A stretch of DNA of 59,266 nt from Acidimicrobiia bacterium (GTDB lineage Bacteria; Actinomycetota; Acidimicrobiia; Acidimicrobiales; Acidimicrobilacustridaceae). Positions 33,495-39,879 of the stretch are shown here, one piece after another. The stretch spans positions 1 to 59,266 of the forward strand of contig JAFIEP010000016.1 in NCBI GenBank assembly GCA_020832495.1, given 5' to 3'. Below the pieces are notes generated by a model, which was given only the letters and a program-made list of their open reading frames with translations, made no database searches and was not told the DNA's origin. The number at the start of each line of letters is the position of its first letter. Position 1 is the stretch's first letter. The position numbers were made by a program, and so were the translations under genes.

Positions 33495-35141
33495 ATGGCG
33501 GCGTCGAGCCGACCCTCCGGTGGTCCACACGGCAACGAGCGCGCCCACCAGTCGGCCGACCAGCAGGCGACCGGTGGCGGCGTCGACCCGACCGACGACG
33601 ACCTGATCGACTCACTCCTCGTCTCGTCGGTCGACCCCGGGCTGATGCCGGCTGGCGCCGATGCGCACCACGAGACGTCGGTCGACCCCGACGCCACCGA
33701 GACCCTGCGACCACCTGATCCGACCGATCGGCCCGGCTGGCACGTCCGGCTGTTCGGCTCACAGGCGTTCTTCCGTCTGTGGCTGGCCCAGGTGGTGGCG
33801 TCGCTGGGCGACTGGTGCGGCTTCTTGGCCATCGCCTTCTTGGCCGCGGAGCTGTCGGAGGCCAGCCCGGCGGGTGCGATCGGGTTGGTCATGACCGCCC
33901 GCATCCTGCCGGGCTTCTTCCTGGCCCCGCTGGCCGGGGTGCTGGTCGACCGCCTCGACCGACGGCAGGTCATGATCGCCTGCAACCTGGGGCGCGCCGC
34001 CATCGTCGTGCTGCTGCCCTTCGTCCCGAACCTGGCATGGTTGGTGCTGGCGTCGTTCGCCTTGGAGGCGTTCGCCCTCATGTGGTCCCCGGCGAAGGAG
34101 GCCACCGTCCCGAACCTGGTGCCGCACGACCACCTGACCACTGCCAACTCGTTGGGCATGGCCGCCGCCTACGGCACGTTCCCCCTCGCCTCGGCGGTGT
34201 TCGCCCTGCTCACCACGGTGTCGGTATGGGTGTCGAACATCGGCGTGTTCGACATGGTGCGCACCGACCATGTGGCCGTGGCCTTCTACTTCCAGGCGGT
34301 GGCCTTCTGCGTCTCGGCGTTGTTGATCCGCTCGATCCCCATCGGCGGTGGGCGCCGCCGCCCGCCGCAGGGCCAGGCCGGCGCCAAGCGTCGCCGTGTA
34401 GATCTCGCCGACGGGTGGGCACAGTTCCGTGAAGGCCTCCACTACATCGCGCTGAACCACACGGTGCGGGCGGTGAACCTGGGCCTGGCCACCGGACTGA
34501 TCGGTGGTGGCATGCTCATCCCGCTGGGGGTGGTGTTCGCCGCCGACGTGCTCGACGCCGGCGCGGCGGGGTACAGCTACTTCGTGACCGCCCTCGGGTT
34601 CGGCGTGGCCGGCGGCATCGTGGCCATCTCGGTGTTGCAGAAGCACCTCGACCGAACCAAGGCCTTCACCCGGGCACTGGCCCTGGCCGGTGTCACACTC
34701 TTTGCCGCCGCGTCGTCGCCGACGATCGGTCTCGCCGTGGTGTTCGTGGCCGCCATGGGTGCGGCGGCCGGGCCGATCTACGTGCTGGGCTTTGCCCTGT
34801 TGCAGTCGGAAGTGAGCGATGAGGTGCGAGGCCGGGTCATCGCCTCGCTCAACACGTTGGTCCGGCTCTGTGTCCTGCTCTCGATGGTGGTGGGTCCCTA
34901 TCTCTCCGACGTGCTGGACCGGGTGTCGATGCGGCTGGTGGGAGGCAGCATCGAGATTGCGGGATTCACGCTCGACCTCCCGGGCGTCCGCCTGACCCTG
35001 TGGTTGGCAGCGGTCATCATCATGGTGGCCGGCGTCGTGGCCAGGCGCACCCTGCGGCGGGGAGCGGACGCTGCTGCGAGTTCGGCCGCTGCCCATCCTG
35101 CCGGGGGTTCTCGGTCGGGCACCGATGGCAAGCCAGGGTGA
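33495..35141 (+). CDS. MFS transporter at the usual place of the MFS-thymidylate kinase fusion
   Basis: 548 aa from ATG 33495; TAGTTT (33481-33486) lies 8 nt upstream, a leaderless layout. About 80 acidic, hydrophilic residues come first, then 12 predicted TM segments of an MFS_3-like carrier: FFRLWLAQVVASLGDWCGFLAIAFLA, ILPGFFLAPLAGVLVDRLDRRQVM (the GxLxDRxxRR loop), and a second half after a cytoplasmic loop rich in Arg. In Streptomyces and related genomes the gene between topA and holB encodes an MFS domain fused to thymidylate kinase. Here the frame stops right after the last TM and a short tail and no kinase domain follows. The substrate is unknown. Confidence 0.85.
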   Translation: MAASSRPSGGPHGNERAHQSADQQATGGGVDPTDDDLIDSLLVSSVDPGLMPAGADAHHETSVDPDATETLRPPDPTDRPGWHVRLFGSQAFFRLWLAQVVASLGDWCGFLAIAFLAAELSEASPAGAIGLVMTARILPGFFLAPLAGVLVDRLDRRQVMIACNLGRAAIVVLLPFVPNLAWLVLASFALEAFALMWSPAKEATVPNLVPHDHLTTANSLGMAAAYGTFPLASAVFALLTTVSVWVSNIGVFDMVRTDHVAVAFYFQAVAFCVSALLIRSIPIGGGRRRPPQGQAGAKRRRVDLADGWAQFREGLHYIALNHTVRAVNLGLATGLIGGGMLIPLGVVFAADVLDAGAAGYSYFVTALGFGVAGGIVAISVLQKHLDRTKAFTRALALAGVTLFAAASSPTIGLAVVFVAAMGAAAGPIYVLGFALLQSEVSDEVRGRVIASLNTLVRLCVLLSMVVGPYLSDVLDRVSMRLVGGSIEIAGFTLDLPGVRLTLWLAAVIIMVAGVVARRTLRRGADAAASSAAAHPAGGSRSGTDGKPG

Positions 35142-35184
35142 TGGGCGTCCTCGCCCTGCACCGGTCCGCCCTAACCTACGAGCC

Positions 35185-36291
35185 GTGAACACCAGACTGG
35201 CGGTCGATCCCTACGCGAAGGTGGTCGGACAGCCGACGGTGGTCGAGCACCTGCGAGCATGTGCCAACGCGCCGGTGCACGCCTACCTCCTCGTCGGCCC
35301 GCCCGGCCGCGGTGCCGCCGCGGTGGCCGTGGCGTTCGCCGCCGACCTGCTCTGCCGGGTCGGTGCCGACGAGGCGGCAGAGCGGACGTGCACCTTGGCG
35401 CTCGAGGGCAAGCACCCTGATGTGGTCGTGGTGGGTGCCGAAGGCACCGCCGTGCGGAGGGTGGAGGCAGAGCGACTGCGCGACGCAGCGGTGCGCAGCC
35501 CCATGGAGGGCGACCGCAAGGTGCTCGTCGGCCTCGGGTTCGACGTGATCGGTCCCGAAGCCGCCGCCTTGTTGCTCAAGACGGTGGAGGAACCGGTGCC
35601 GTCCACCGTGTTGGTGCTCGTCGCCGAGGACCTCCCTCCCGAACTCGTGACGTTGGCCTCGCGATGCGTGCGCATCGACGTGGGACCCCGCGACGCACAG
35701 GCGGTGCGGGCCGCCCTCGAAGCGGAGGCCGCGGCGGAGGGCTGGGATGTCGCCAAGGTGGCCGAGGTGGTGTCGCTCACCGAAGGTGACTTGCAGCGGG
35801 CCCGCGTGCTGCTGGGCGACGAACGGTTCGCGCTCCGTCGTGATGCCTGGTTGGCGGTTCCCGACCAACTCGACGGCACAGGCGCCACGGCCTACCGCCT
35901 GGTGGAAGAACTCCTGGCCATGGTGGACGACGTCGTGGCCCCGCTCGGCGAACAGCAGGCGAAGGAGCGGGCGGCGTTGGAAGAGGACATCGAGGCCTAC
36001 GGCCTTCGCCGCAGCGTGGTGAAGGATCTCGAGGCCCACCACAAGCGTCAGACCCGCCGTGTACACCGTGACGAGTTGGTCGGTGGGCTCCGGTTGCTCG
36101 CTCGGCGCTACCGGGACGAGGCGGTGGCGGCCGCGGCGCACGGCGACGGCGACCGACTCGACGTGCTCCTCGAGGCCCAAGAAGCCCTGGGCCGCACGGC
36201 AGCGTCGTTCGTCCGCAACCCCAACGAGCGCCTGCAGCTCCAGGCGCTCCTGCTGCGCTTGCCTGGTAGCGTCGTCTCGTCGTCGACGTGA
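35185..36291 (+). CDS. holB: DNA polymerase III subunit delta'
   Basis: 368 aa from GTG 35185; TAACCT (35172-35177) ends 7 nt upstream, a leaderless layout. The clamp-loader fold is clear: VVGQPTVVEHLRACANAPVHAYLLVGPPGRGAAAVA, then HPDVVVV, VEAERLRDAAVRSPMEGDRKVLV and ALLLKTVEEPVPSTVLVLVAE. The Walker A Lys is replaced (GPPGRGA), as expected for delta', which does not hydrolyse ATP. It helps load the sliding clamp during replication. It follows the MFS gene by 43 nt, the usual order after topA. Confidence 0.9.
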   Translation: MNTRLAVDPYAKVVGQPTVVEHLRACANAPVHAYLLVGPPGRGAAAVAVAFAADLLCRVGADEAAERTCTLALEGKHPDVVVVGAEGTAVRRVEAERLRDAAVRSPMEGDRKVLVGLGFDVIGPEAAALLLKTVEEPVPSTVLVLVAEDLPPELVTLASRCVRIDVGPRDAQAVRAALEAEAAAEGWDVAKVAEVVSLTEGDLQRARVLLGDERFALRRDAWLAVPDQLDGTGATAYRLVEELLAMVDDVVAPLGEQQAKERAALEEDIEAYGLRRSVVKDLEAHHKRQTRRVHRDELVGGLRLLARRYRDEAVAAAAHGDGDRLDVLLEAQEALGRTAASFVRNPNERLQLQALLLRLPGSVVSSST

Positions 36292-36304
36292 CCAGGGGGA
36301 GTTC

Positions 36305-36844
36305 GTGGAACCGATTCGACGGGTGGTGACCGGCCACGACGAGGGTGGACGGGCCGTGGTGGTGGACGACGGGCCGGTGGAACCGATCACCCTGTCGTTG
36401 TTGCCGGGGTTCGAGACCACCGAGTTGTGGCACACCAACGAGACACCGGCCATGCGGGACGATCTCGGCTCACCGGGGGCGCCAACCTACTTTCCGCCGC
36501 CGGGTGGCACGGTGTTGCGTGTTGTGACGTTCCCACCGGACAGTTCGGGCATGTTGGCACCGGATTTCGACTTCGCCGCCGCGCTCGACGAGGCGAACGA
36601 GAAGGTGCCCGACCTGGTGGCCAAGCTGGAACCGGACAACCCGGGGATGCACACCACTGATTCGGTGGACTACGGCATCGTGCTGGAGGGCGAGCTCGAC
36701 CTCGAGCTCGACGACGGCGTCACCACCACGGTGCGGCCGGGCACGATCGTGGTGCAGCGAGGCACTCGCCACGCCTGGCGGAACCGTTCCGATCGCCCGG
36801 CGCGGATGGCCTTCGTGCTGGTGGGGGCGACACCAGCGGGCTGA
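36305..36844 (+). CDS. Cupin-domain protein
   Basis: 179 aa from GTG 36305 (GGGGGAG 4 nt upstream), 13 nt after holB. The C-terminal 60 residues form a cupin barrel: HTTDSVDYGIVLEGELDLELDDG and VRPGTIVVQRGTRHAWRNRSDRPARMAFVLVGA. Metal ligand positions His/Glu/His are recognisable. The N-terminal half contains ELWHTNETPAM, which is also cupin-like (bicupin relic). It could be a dioxygenase-like or sugar-binding protein; the substrate is unknown. Confidence 0.8.
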   Translation: MEPIRRVVTGHDEGGRAVVVDDGPVEPITLSLLPGFETTELWHTNETPAMRDDLGSPGAPTYFPPPGGTVLRVVTFPPDSSGMLAPDFDFAAALDEANEKVPDLVAKLEPDNPGMHTTDSVDYGIVLEGELDLELDDGVTTTVRPGTIVVQRGTRHAWRNRSDRPARMAFVLVGATPAG

Positions 36845-36913
36845 GGTGTGCTGCCGCCGAGCGACCTGCCGACGCCGGGCGAACGCGTGATGTGTGGCGG
36901 TGGCGTGCTGCGG

Positions 36914-36919
36914 TAGTGT
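36914..36919 (+). promoter_or_regulatory. Candidate -10 box of tRNA-Thr
   Basis: TAGTGT, 24 nt before the mature tRNA end. No clear -35 box; position only. Confidence 0.35.
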
Positions 36920-36943
36920 CGCCGGGTCGTCCTCGGACGTCAC

Positions 36944-37016
36944 GCCCGGGTAGCTCAGTCGGCAGAGCGGCTCACTCGTAATGAGCAGGTCAGGAGTTCG
37001 ATTCTCCTCCCGGGCT
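36944..37016 (+). tRNA. tRNA-Thr (anticodon CGT)
   Basis: A complete cloverleaf can be drawn. The acceptor stem is GCCCGGG / CCCGGGC, the D arm is GCTC-AGTCGGCA-GAGC, the anticodon arm is GCTCA-CTCGTAA-TGAGC with anticodon CGT reading ACG, and the T arm is AGGAG-TTCGATT-CTCCT. The discriminator base is T and CCA is not encoded. It is the only full copy; three shortened copies lie downstream at the ends of small gene cassettes. Confidence 0.97.
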
Positions 37017-37144
37017 CTCAAGCCTGTGACCAGGGGCTTTGCGCCCTCGGCACCAGGAAGCCTCTGAGCACAGCGCTCATCGGCCTGGACAGTGGCTAAC
37101 CGCTGGACGGCCGTTCGGTTGCCCGGTCACGTAGCATCGGCACC

Positions 37145-37444
37145 GTGGTGAACCTGCCGCGAGACGAGGTGGAACGGCTCTGTCGTCACTTCGGTGTGTC
37201 GCGCTTGGCGCTGTTCGGGTCGGCGGTGTCGGAGGCGGCATTCGACCCTGACCGAAGTGACCTCGATGTGGTGGTCGAATTCGGCGCTGACGTACCCGAC
37301 CTGTTCGACGCGTACTTCGGACTCCGCGAGGGCCTCGAAGCCCTCGTTGATCGACGCGTCGACCTGGTCATGGCCTCGGCTGTTCGAAACCCGTACGTGG
37401 CGCAGAGCATCGCCGACACCCAACGGGACCTGTATGCAGCGTGA
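37145..37444 (+). CDS. mntA: MntA-type nucleotidyltransferase antitoxin
   Basis: 99 aa from GTG 37145. Minimal nucleotidyltransferase: FGVSRLALFGSAVSE, with GS and DxD in RSDLDVVVEF; the spacing between GS and DxD is 12 residues against 10 in the common form. In MntA/HepT systems the antitoxin adds AMP to a Tyr of the HEPN toxin and silences it. TAGCAT (37132-37137) lies 7 nt before the start codon, so the pair carries its own leaderless promoter. The last 11 nt overlap the HepT gene. This is cargo of cassette 1. Confidence 0.88.
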   Translation: MVNLPRDEVERLCRHFGVSRLALFGSAVSEAAFDPDRSDLDVVVEFGADVPDLFDAYFGLREGLEALVDRRVDLVMASAVRNPYVAQSIADTQRDLYAA

Positions 37445-37781
37445 CCCACGCTCGTTCGTGTGGGATGCCCGACGAGCGATAGCGCACCTACGTTCGTTCG
37501 TGGCTGGCAAGACCTGGGCGGACTACGAGGCCGATGTCTTGCTGCGTTCTGGCGTGGAGCGGCAGTTCGAGATCATCGGGGAGGCGTTGAACCGCTTGTC
37601 CAAGGCGGATCCTGAGGCGGCTGCCCGTGTGGATGACCTTGCGCGGATCGTCGCGTTTCGCAACATCCTGATCCATGGCTACGCGGTGGTTGACGATCGG
37701 CTCGTGTGGGATGCCGTGTCGAGCCGACTCGATCGTCTCGACGCGGATCTCGCCGAGATCGAAGCCGGGTTCGACGGGTAG
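37434..37781 (+). CDS. hepT: HepT-type HEPN ribonuclease toxin
   Basis: 115 aa from ATG 37434, overlapping mntA by 11 nt. The HEPN motif R-x4-H-x-Y is intact in FRNILIHGYAVVDD; the R and H form the RNase site and the Tyr is the residue modified by MntA in characterised systems. The N-terminal helix SFVWDARRAIAHLRSFV and SGVERQFEIIGEALNRL are typical. HepT proteins cleave tRNA or mRNA. It appears complete and functional. The array's first 125-bp block starts 36 nt after its stop, with a small GCCCG/CGGGC hairpin in between. Confidence 0.9.
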   Translation: MQRDPRSFVWDARRAIAHLRSFVAGKTWADYEADVLLRSGVERQFEIIGEALNRLSKADPEAAARVDDLARIVAFRNILIHGYAVVDDRLVWDAVSSRLDRLDADLAEIEAGFDG

Positions 37782-37817
37782 TTGCCCGCTACATCGGGCG
37801 GGCTGAGGACTGCACCG

Positions 37818-37942
37818 ACGACAGTGGATAACACCCCAGCACAGCGCTCAGCGCTGACCTGCGCTTTCGCGGGTGAGCACAGCGCTCAGCCCGGGATCAC
37901 TCGTAATGAGCAGGTCAGGAGTTCGATTCTCCTCCCGGGCTC
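37818..37942 (+). repeat. Array block B: 125-bp hairpin chain ending in a D-armless tRNA-Thr copy
   Basis: The block begins ACGACAGTGGATAACAC. Three perfect hairpins follow almost without gaps: 37842-37856 (6 bp, loop TCA), 37858-37873 (6 bp with one G-T, loop CTTT) and 37874-37888 (5 bp, loop ACAGC). Then comes GCCCGGG (37889-37895), one A, and 45 nt identical to tRNA-Thr from the anticodon stem to the discriminator (37897-37941). The two 7-nt acceptor strands are complementary, so the copy can fold as a tRNA without D arm (53 nt against 73). Hairpin 3 and the 5' part each contain the direct repeat GCACAGCGCTCAG. Confidence 0.95.
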
Positions 37943-38054
37943 TCCAACGCTGTCGGGCTACTGCGCCGACCTCGGGATGGCAGCAGTGGTGAGCAACGGC
38001 TCGTCCCGAATGGTTGTGCGGCGACACCAGCCGCCGTAGGCTCCTATTCAATCT

Positions 38055-38096
38055 TCCCCACCTTTCGGGCCCTGCGCCTGGAATGGTGGGGATTTT
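38055..38096 (+). terminator. Terminator-like hairpin before the NYN gene
   Basis: TCCCCACC (38055-38062) pairs perfectly with GGTGGGGA (38085-38092), loop 22 nt, followed by TTTT in the plus direction. It could stop read-through from upstream cassettes or act as a leader structure for the gene at 38116. Confidence 0.5.
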
Positions 38097-38115
38097 CACT
38101 TCTGGGGGTCCACGG

Positions 38116-38769
38116 GTGCCGCAGCGTCTCAAGGTCTTCATCGACTACCAGAACGCCTACATGCGCGCACGCGACGCGTTCGGCGACGAGACCACCAGGC
38201 GGAACTTCACGTTCGGCCAGTTCAACCCGCAGCGCCTCGGCATCCGCCTGCGCCAGATGGCAGCGGACGCAGGCAAGGACCGCACGCTCGACGAGGTCCG
38301 GGTCTACCGCGGAGAGCCGGACGCCAAGCACAACCCGACCGGACAGGCCGCCTGCCAGCGCCAAGTCCGCTACTGGTCGGCTCAGCCCGCAGTGCAGGTC
38401 TTCACTCGCCCGCTGGACTACCGGCCCACTCGCTGGGAGAACAACGCTCCGGCGGAGTGGGATGTACGCGAGAAGGGCATCGACGTGATGCTTGCGGTGG
38501 ACCTCGTAGTGGGCGCGATCCGCAACGAGTACGACGTGGCCATCCTGATGTCGGCGGACACCGACCTGCTGCCCGCAGCAGAAGCCGTGATCGGCGCGGG
38601 CAAGTGGATCGAGTTCGCAGCCTGGCGACCCGACGTGGGCTACGCCTCCCACCTCCGCGTCCAAGGCCGACGCACCTGGTGTCACCACTTGCGGCGACGG
38701 GACTTCGAGATAATCGCTGACCCCACCGACTACACCAAGCCGCTCCCCAGAGCGTCGCCAACCACCTGA
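38116..38769 (+). CDS. NYN-domain (PIN-like) nuclease, lone cassette gene
   Basis: 217 aa from GTG 38116; GGGGG lies about 8 nt upstream. It has a NYN/LabA-type fold: RLKVFIDYQNAYMRAR with the first Asp, DVMLAVDLVVGAI with the second, and VAILMSADTDLLPAAEAVI with the SADTD acidic pair. A C-terminal part includes ASHLRVQGRRTWCHHL. NYN proteins are metal-dependent RNases. No antitoxin-like partner is present, so it may be a defence effector or depend on the structured block that follows 2 nt after its stop. It is cargo of cassette 2 and appears intact. Confidence 0.85.
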   Translation: MPQRLKVFIDYQNAYMRARDAFGDETTRRNFTFGQFNPQRLGIRLRQMAADAGKDRTLDEVRVYRGEPDAKHNPTGQAACQRQVRYWSAQPAVQVFTRPLDYRPTRWENNAPAEWDVREKGIDVMLAVDLVVGAIRNEYDVAILMSADTDLLPAAEAVIGAGKWIEFAAWRPDVGYASHLRVQGRRTWCHHLRRRDFEIIADPTDYTKPLPRASPTT

Positions 38770-38771
38770 GA

Positions 38772-38896
38772 ACGACAGTGGATAACACCCCCGCACAGCG
38801 CTCAGCGCTGACCTGCGCTTTCGCGGGTGAGCACAGCGCTCAGCCCGGGATCACTCGTAATGAGCAGGTCAGGAGTTCGATTCTCCTCCCGGGCTC
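38772..38896 (+). repeat. Array block C: second 125-bp block
   Basis: Same length as block B and different from it at only one position (C for A about 20 nt from the start). All three hairpins and the D-armless tRNA-Thr copy are intact. It begins 2 nt after the NYN stop codon and ends 28 nt before the next start codon. Confidence 0.95.
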
Positions 38897-38924
38897 CAAG
38901 CCGTTGGGCTGATAGCATGATGGC

Positions 38925-39137
38925 ATGACGCGCAAAGTGACCACCGTGCGGATGCCTGATGAGCTGGCGGAGACCGCCGAGGTGATCGCCAGGGGGCGTG
39001 GGATCAGCCTGAACGCGCTGGTGGTCGAGGCGCTGGAGGCTGAGGTGGACCGGGTGCGGGCCGACGACGAGTTCATGTCGACGCTGCGGTCCTTGGCCGA
39101 GCGAGACCGGGAGATCCTCGACCGACTCGCTCAGTGA
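38925..39137 (+). CDS. Ribbon-helix-helix (CopG-like) antitoxin
   Basis: 70 aa. The N-terminus KVTTVRMPDELAETAEVIARGRGISLNALVVEALEAEVDRV is a ribbon-helix-helix DNA-binding fold (strand then two helices); the C-terminus is a charged helix that should bind the toxin. TAGCAT (38913-38918) lies 6 nt before the ATG, the same box as in cassette 1, so it is a leaderless, self-contained promoter. It overlaps the toxin frame by GTGA (39134-39137). Confidence 0.85.
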   Translation: MTRKVTTVRMPDELAETAEVIARGRGISLNALVVEALEAEVDRVRADDEFMSTLRSLAERDREILDRLAQ

Positions 39138-39537
39138 GGTATCTCTCGCTGGCTGAGGCGCTGGTCATCGCCGAGGTCGTAACCGGGATCGACGCCCATA
39201 CCCTGGCCCGAGCCTCCCGTCTGGAGCTTCTCGACTCGGCGCTGTATGCACCCAGGCGGGTTTCGGTGACACCGAGTTCTATCCGGAGTTCGTCGACAAG
39301 GCAGCGGTGCTGGTCGTTCGCATCGCCCGCAACCATCCGCTGCCCGGCGGCAACAAGCGGTTGGCGTGGCAGTCGCTCACGCTGTTCTGTGCGCTGAACG
39401 GCCAGCGTCTGGAGGTCGGAACGGACGAGGCGGTCGAAGTGGTGGTCGCCATCGCAGCGGGTGAGTGGGACGAGGAGCGCACCGCTGCGTGGCAACGTCC
39501 GAAGCTCGCCCCGGACGCTGCGGACGACAGTGGATAA
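39134..39537 (+). pseudogene. Doc/Fic-type toxin, frameshifted
   Basis: The first frame gives MRYLSLAEALVIAEVVTG ... LLDSALYAP, the N-terminal half of a death-on-curing protein. At about 39251-39254 the homology moves to the -1 frame (QAGFGDTEFYPEFVDKAAVLVVRIARNHPLPGGNKRLAW) and runs to a stop at 39535-39537. One C missing from a C-run explains it. The Fic/Doc motif is also divergent: HPLPGGNKR where HPFxDGNKR is expected. The toxin is therefore probably dead, unless the shift is a sequencing error or programmed. Its final codons lie inside array block D (stop TAA in GTGGATAAC). Confidence 0.85.
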
Positions 39538-39648
39538 CACCTCCGCACAGCGCTCACGCCCGACCTGCGTTGTCGCGGGTTGGCACAGCGCTCAGCCCGA
39601 GATTCCTCGTAATGAGCAGGTCAGGAGTTCGATTCTCCTCCCGGGCTC
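39524..39648 (+). repeat. Array block D: third, diverged 125-bp block
   Basis: It is again exactly 125 bp but differs from block C at about 12 positions, all upstream of CTCGTAATG; the last 43 nt, the tRNA 3' half, are unchanged. Hairpin 1 is destroyed, hairpin 2 keeps its stem but has a new loop (TTGT), hairpin 3 is weakened and the acceptor-like stem has one mismatch. Confidence 0.93.
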
Positions 39649-39879
39649 TCTTCTGTACCCCCAAGCCCGTTTGGAGCACCGAGTGGTTCTGGTGCGGCTC
39701 AGGCCCCAGTCAACACTTCGGCGCTCCTCCCGGGCTCCCAGCGCGCTGGGCTGGGATGGTGTGCGCGCCTCGGAGCGACCGTTGGTGCGAGGACCTCGGT
39801 GGCGAGGAAGGGGCGGCCCTCCTGGGATCCGCCGACGCCACGCGGCATCATGTCCCCCCCCGGGGCACTCGTCAGCGCA
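39538..39879. other. 342-bp gap with the end of block D and a tRNA remnant
   Basis: No gene. Apart from block D it contains, at 39724-39737, a 14-nt exact copy of the tRNA-Thr 3' end (CTCCTCCCGGGCTC), possibly what is left of a fourth copy. The remainder up to the SbtB-like stop shows no signal I recognise. Confidence 0.75.

Larger units (their letters stand above)
37782..38115. other. 334-bp gap holding array block B and leader of the NYN gene
   Basis: No gene. It contains a short hairpin (GCCCG/CGGGC) just after hepT, array block B (37818-37942), about 110 bp without a recognised signal, and the terminator-like hairpin at 38055-38096 before the NYN start. Confidence 0.8.

Noticed and set aside
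39134-39537. Programmed -1 frameshift in the Doc gene
   Set aside because: There is no heptamer slippery site or clear downstream pseudoknot, only a CCC run, and the Fic/Doc motif is also degenerate; a deletion or read error is simpler.
37889-39647. Three further functional tRNA-Thr genes
   Set aside because: All three copies lack the D arm and are embedded at the ends of cassette blocks; D-armless cytosolic tRNAs are not expected in bacteria. They are treated as tRNA-derived structures.
36944-39648. CRISPR array
   Set aside because: The repeats are 125 bp, only three, and separated by 0.6-0.8 kb of genes; no cas genes are present.
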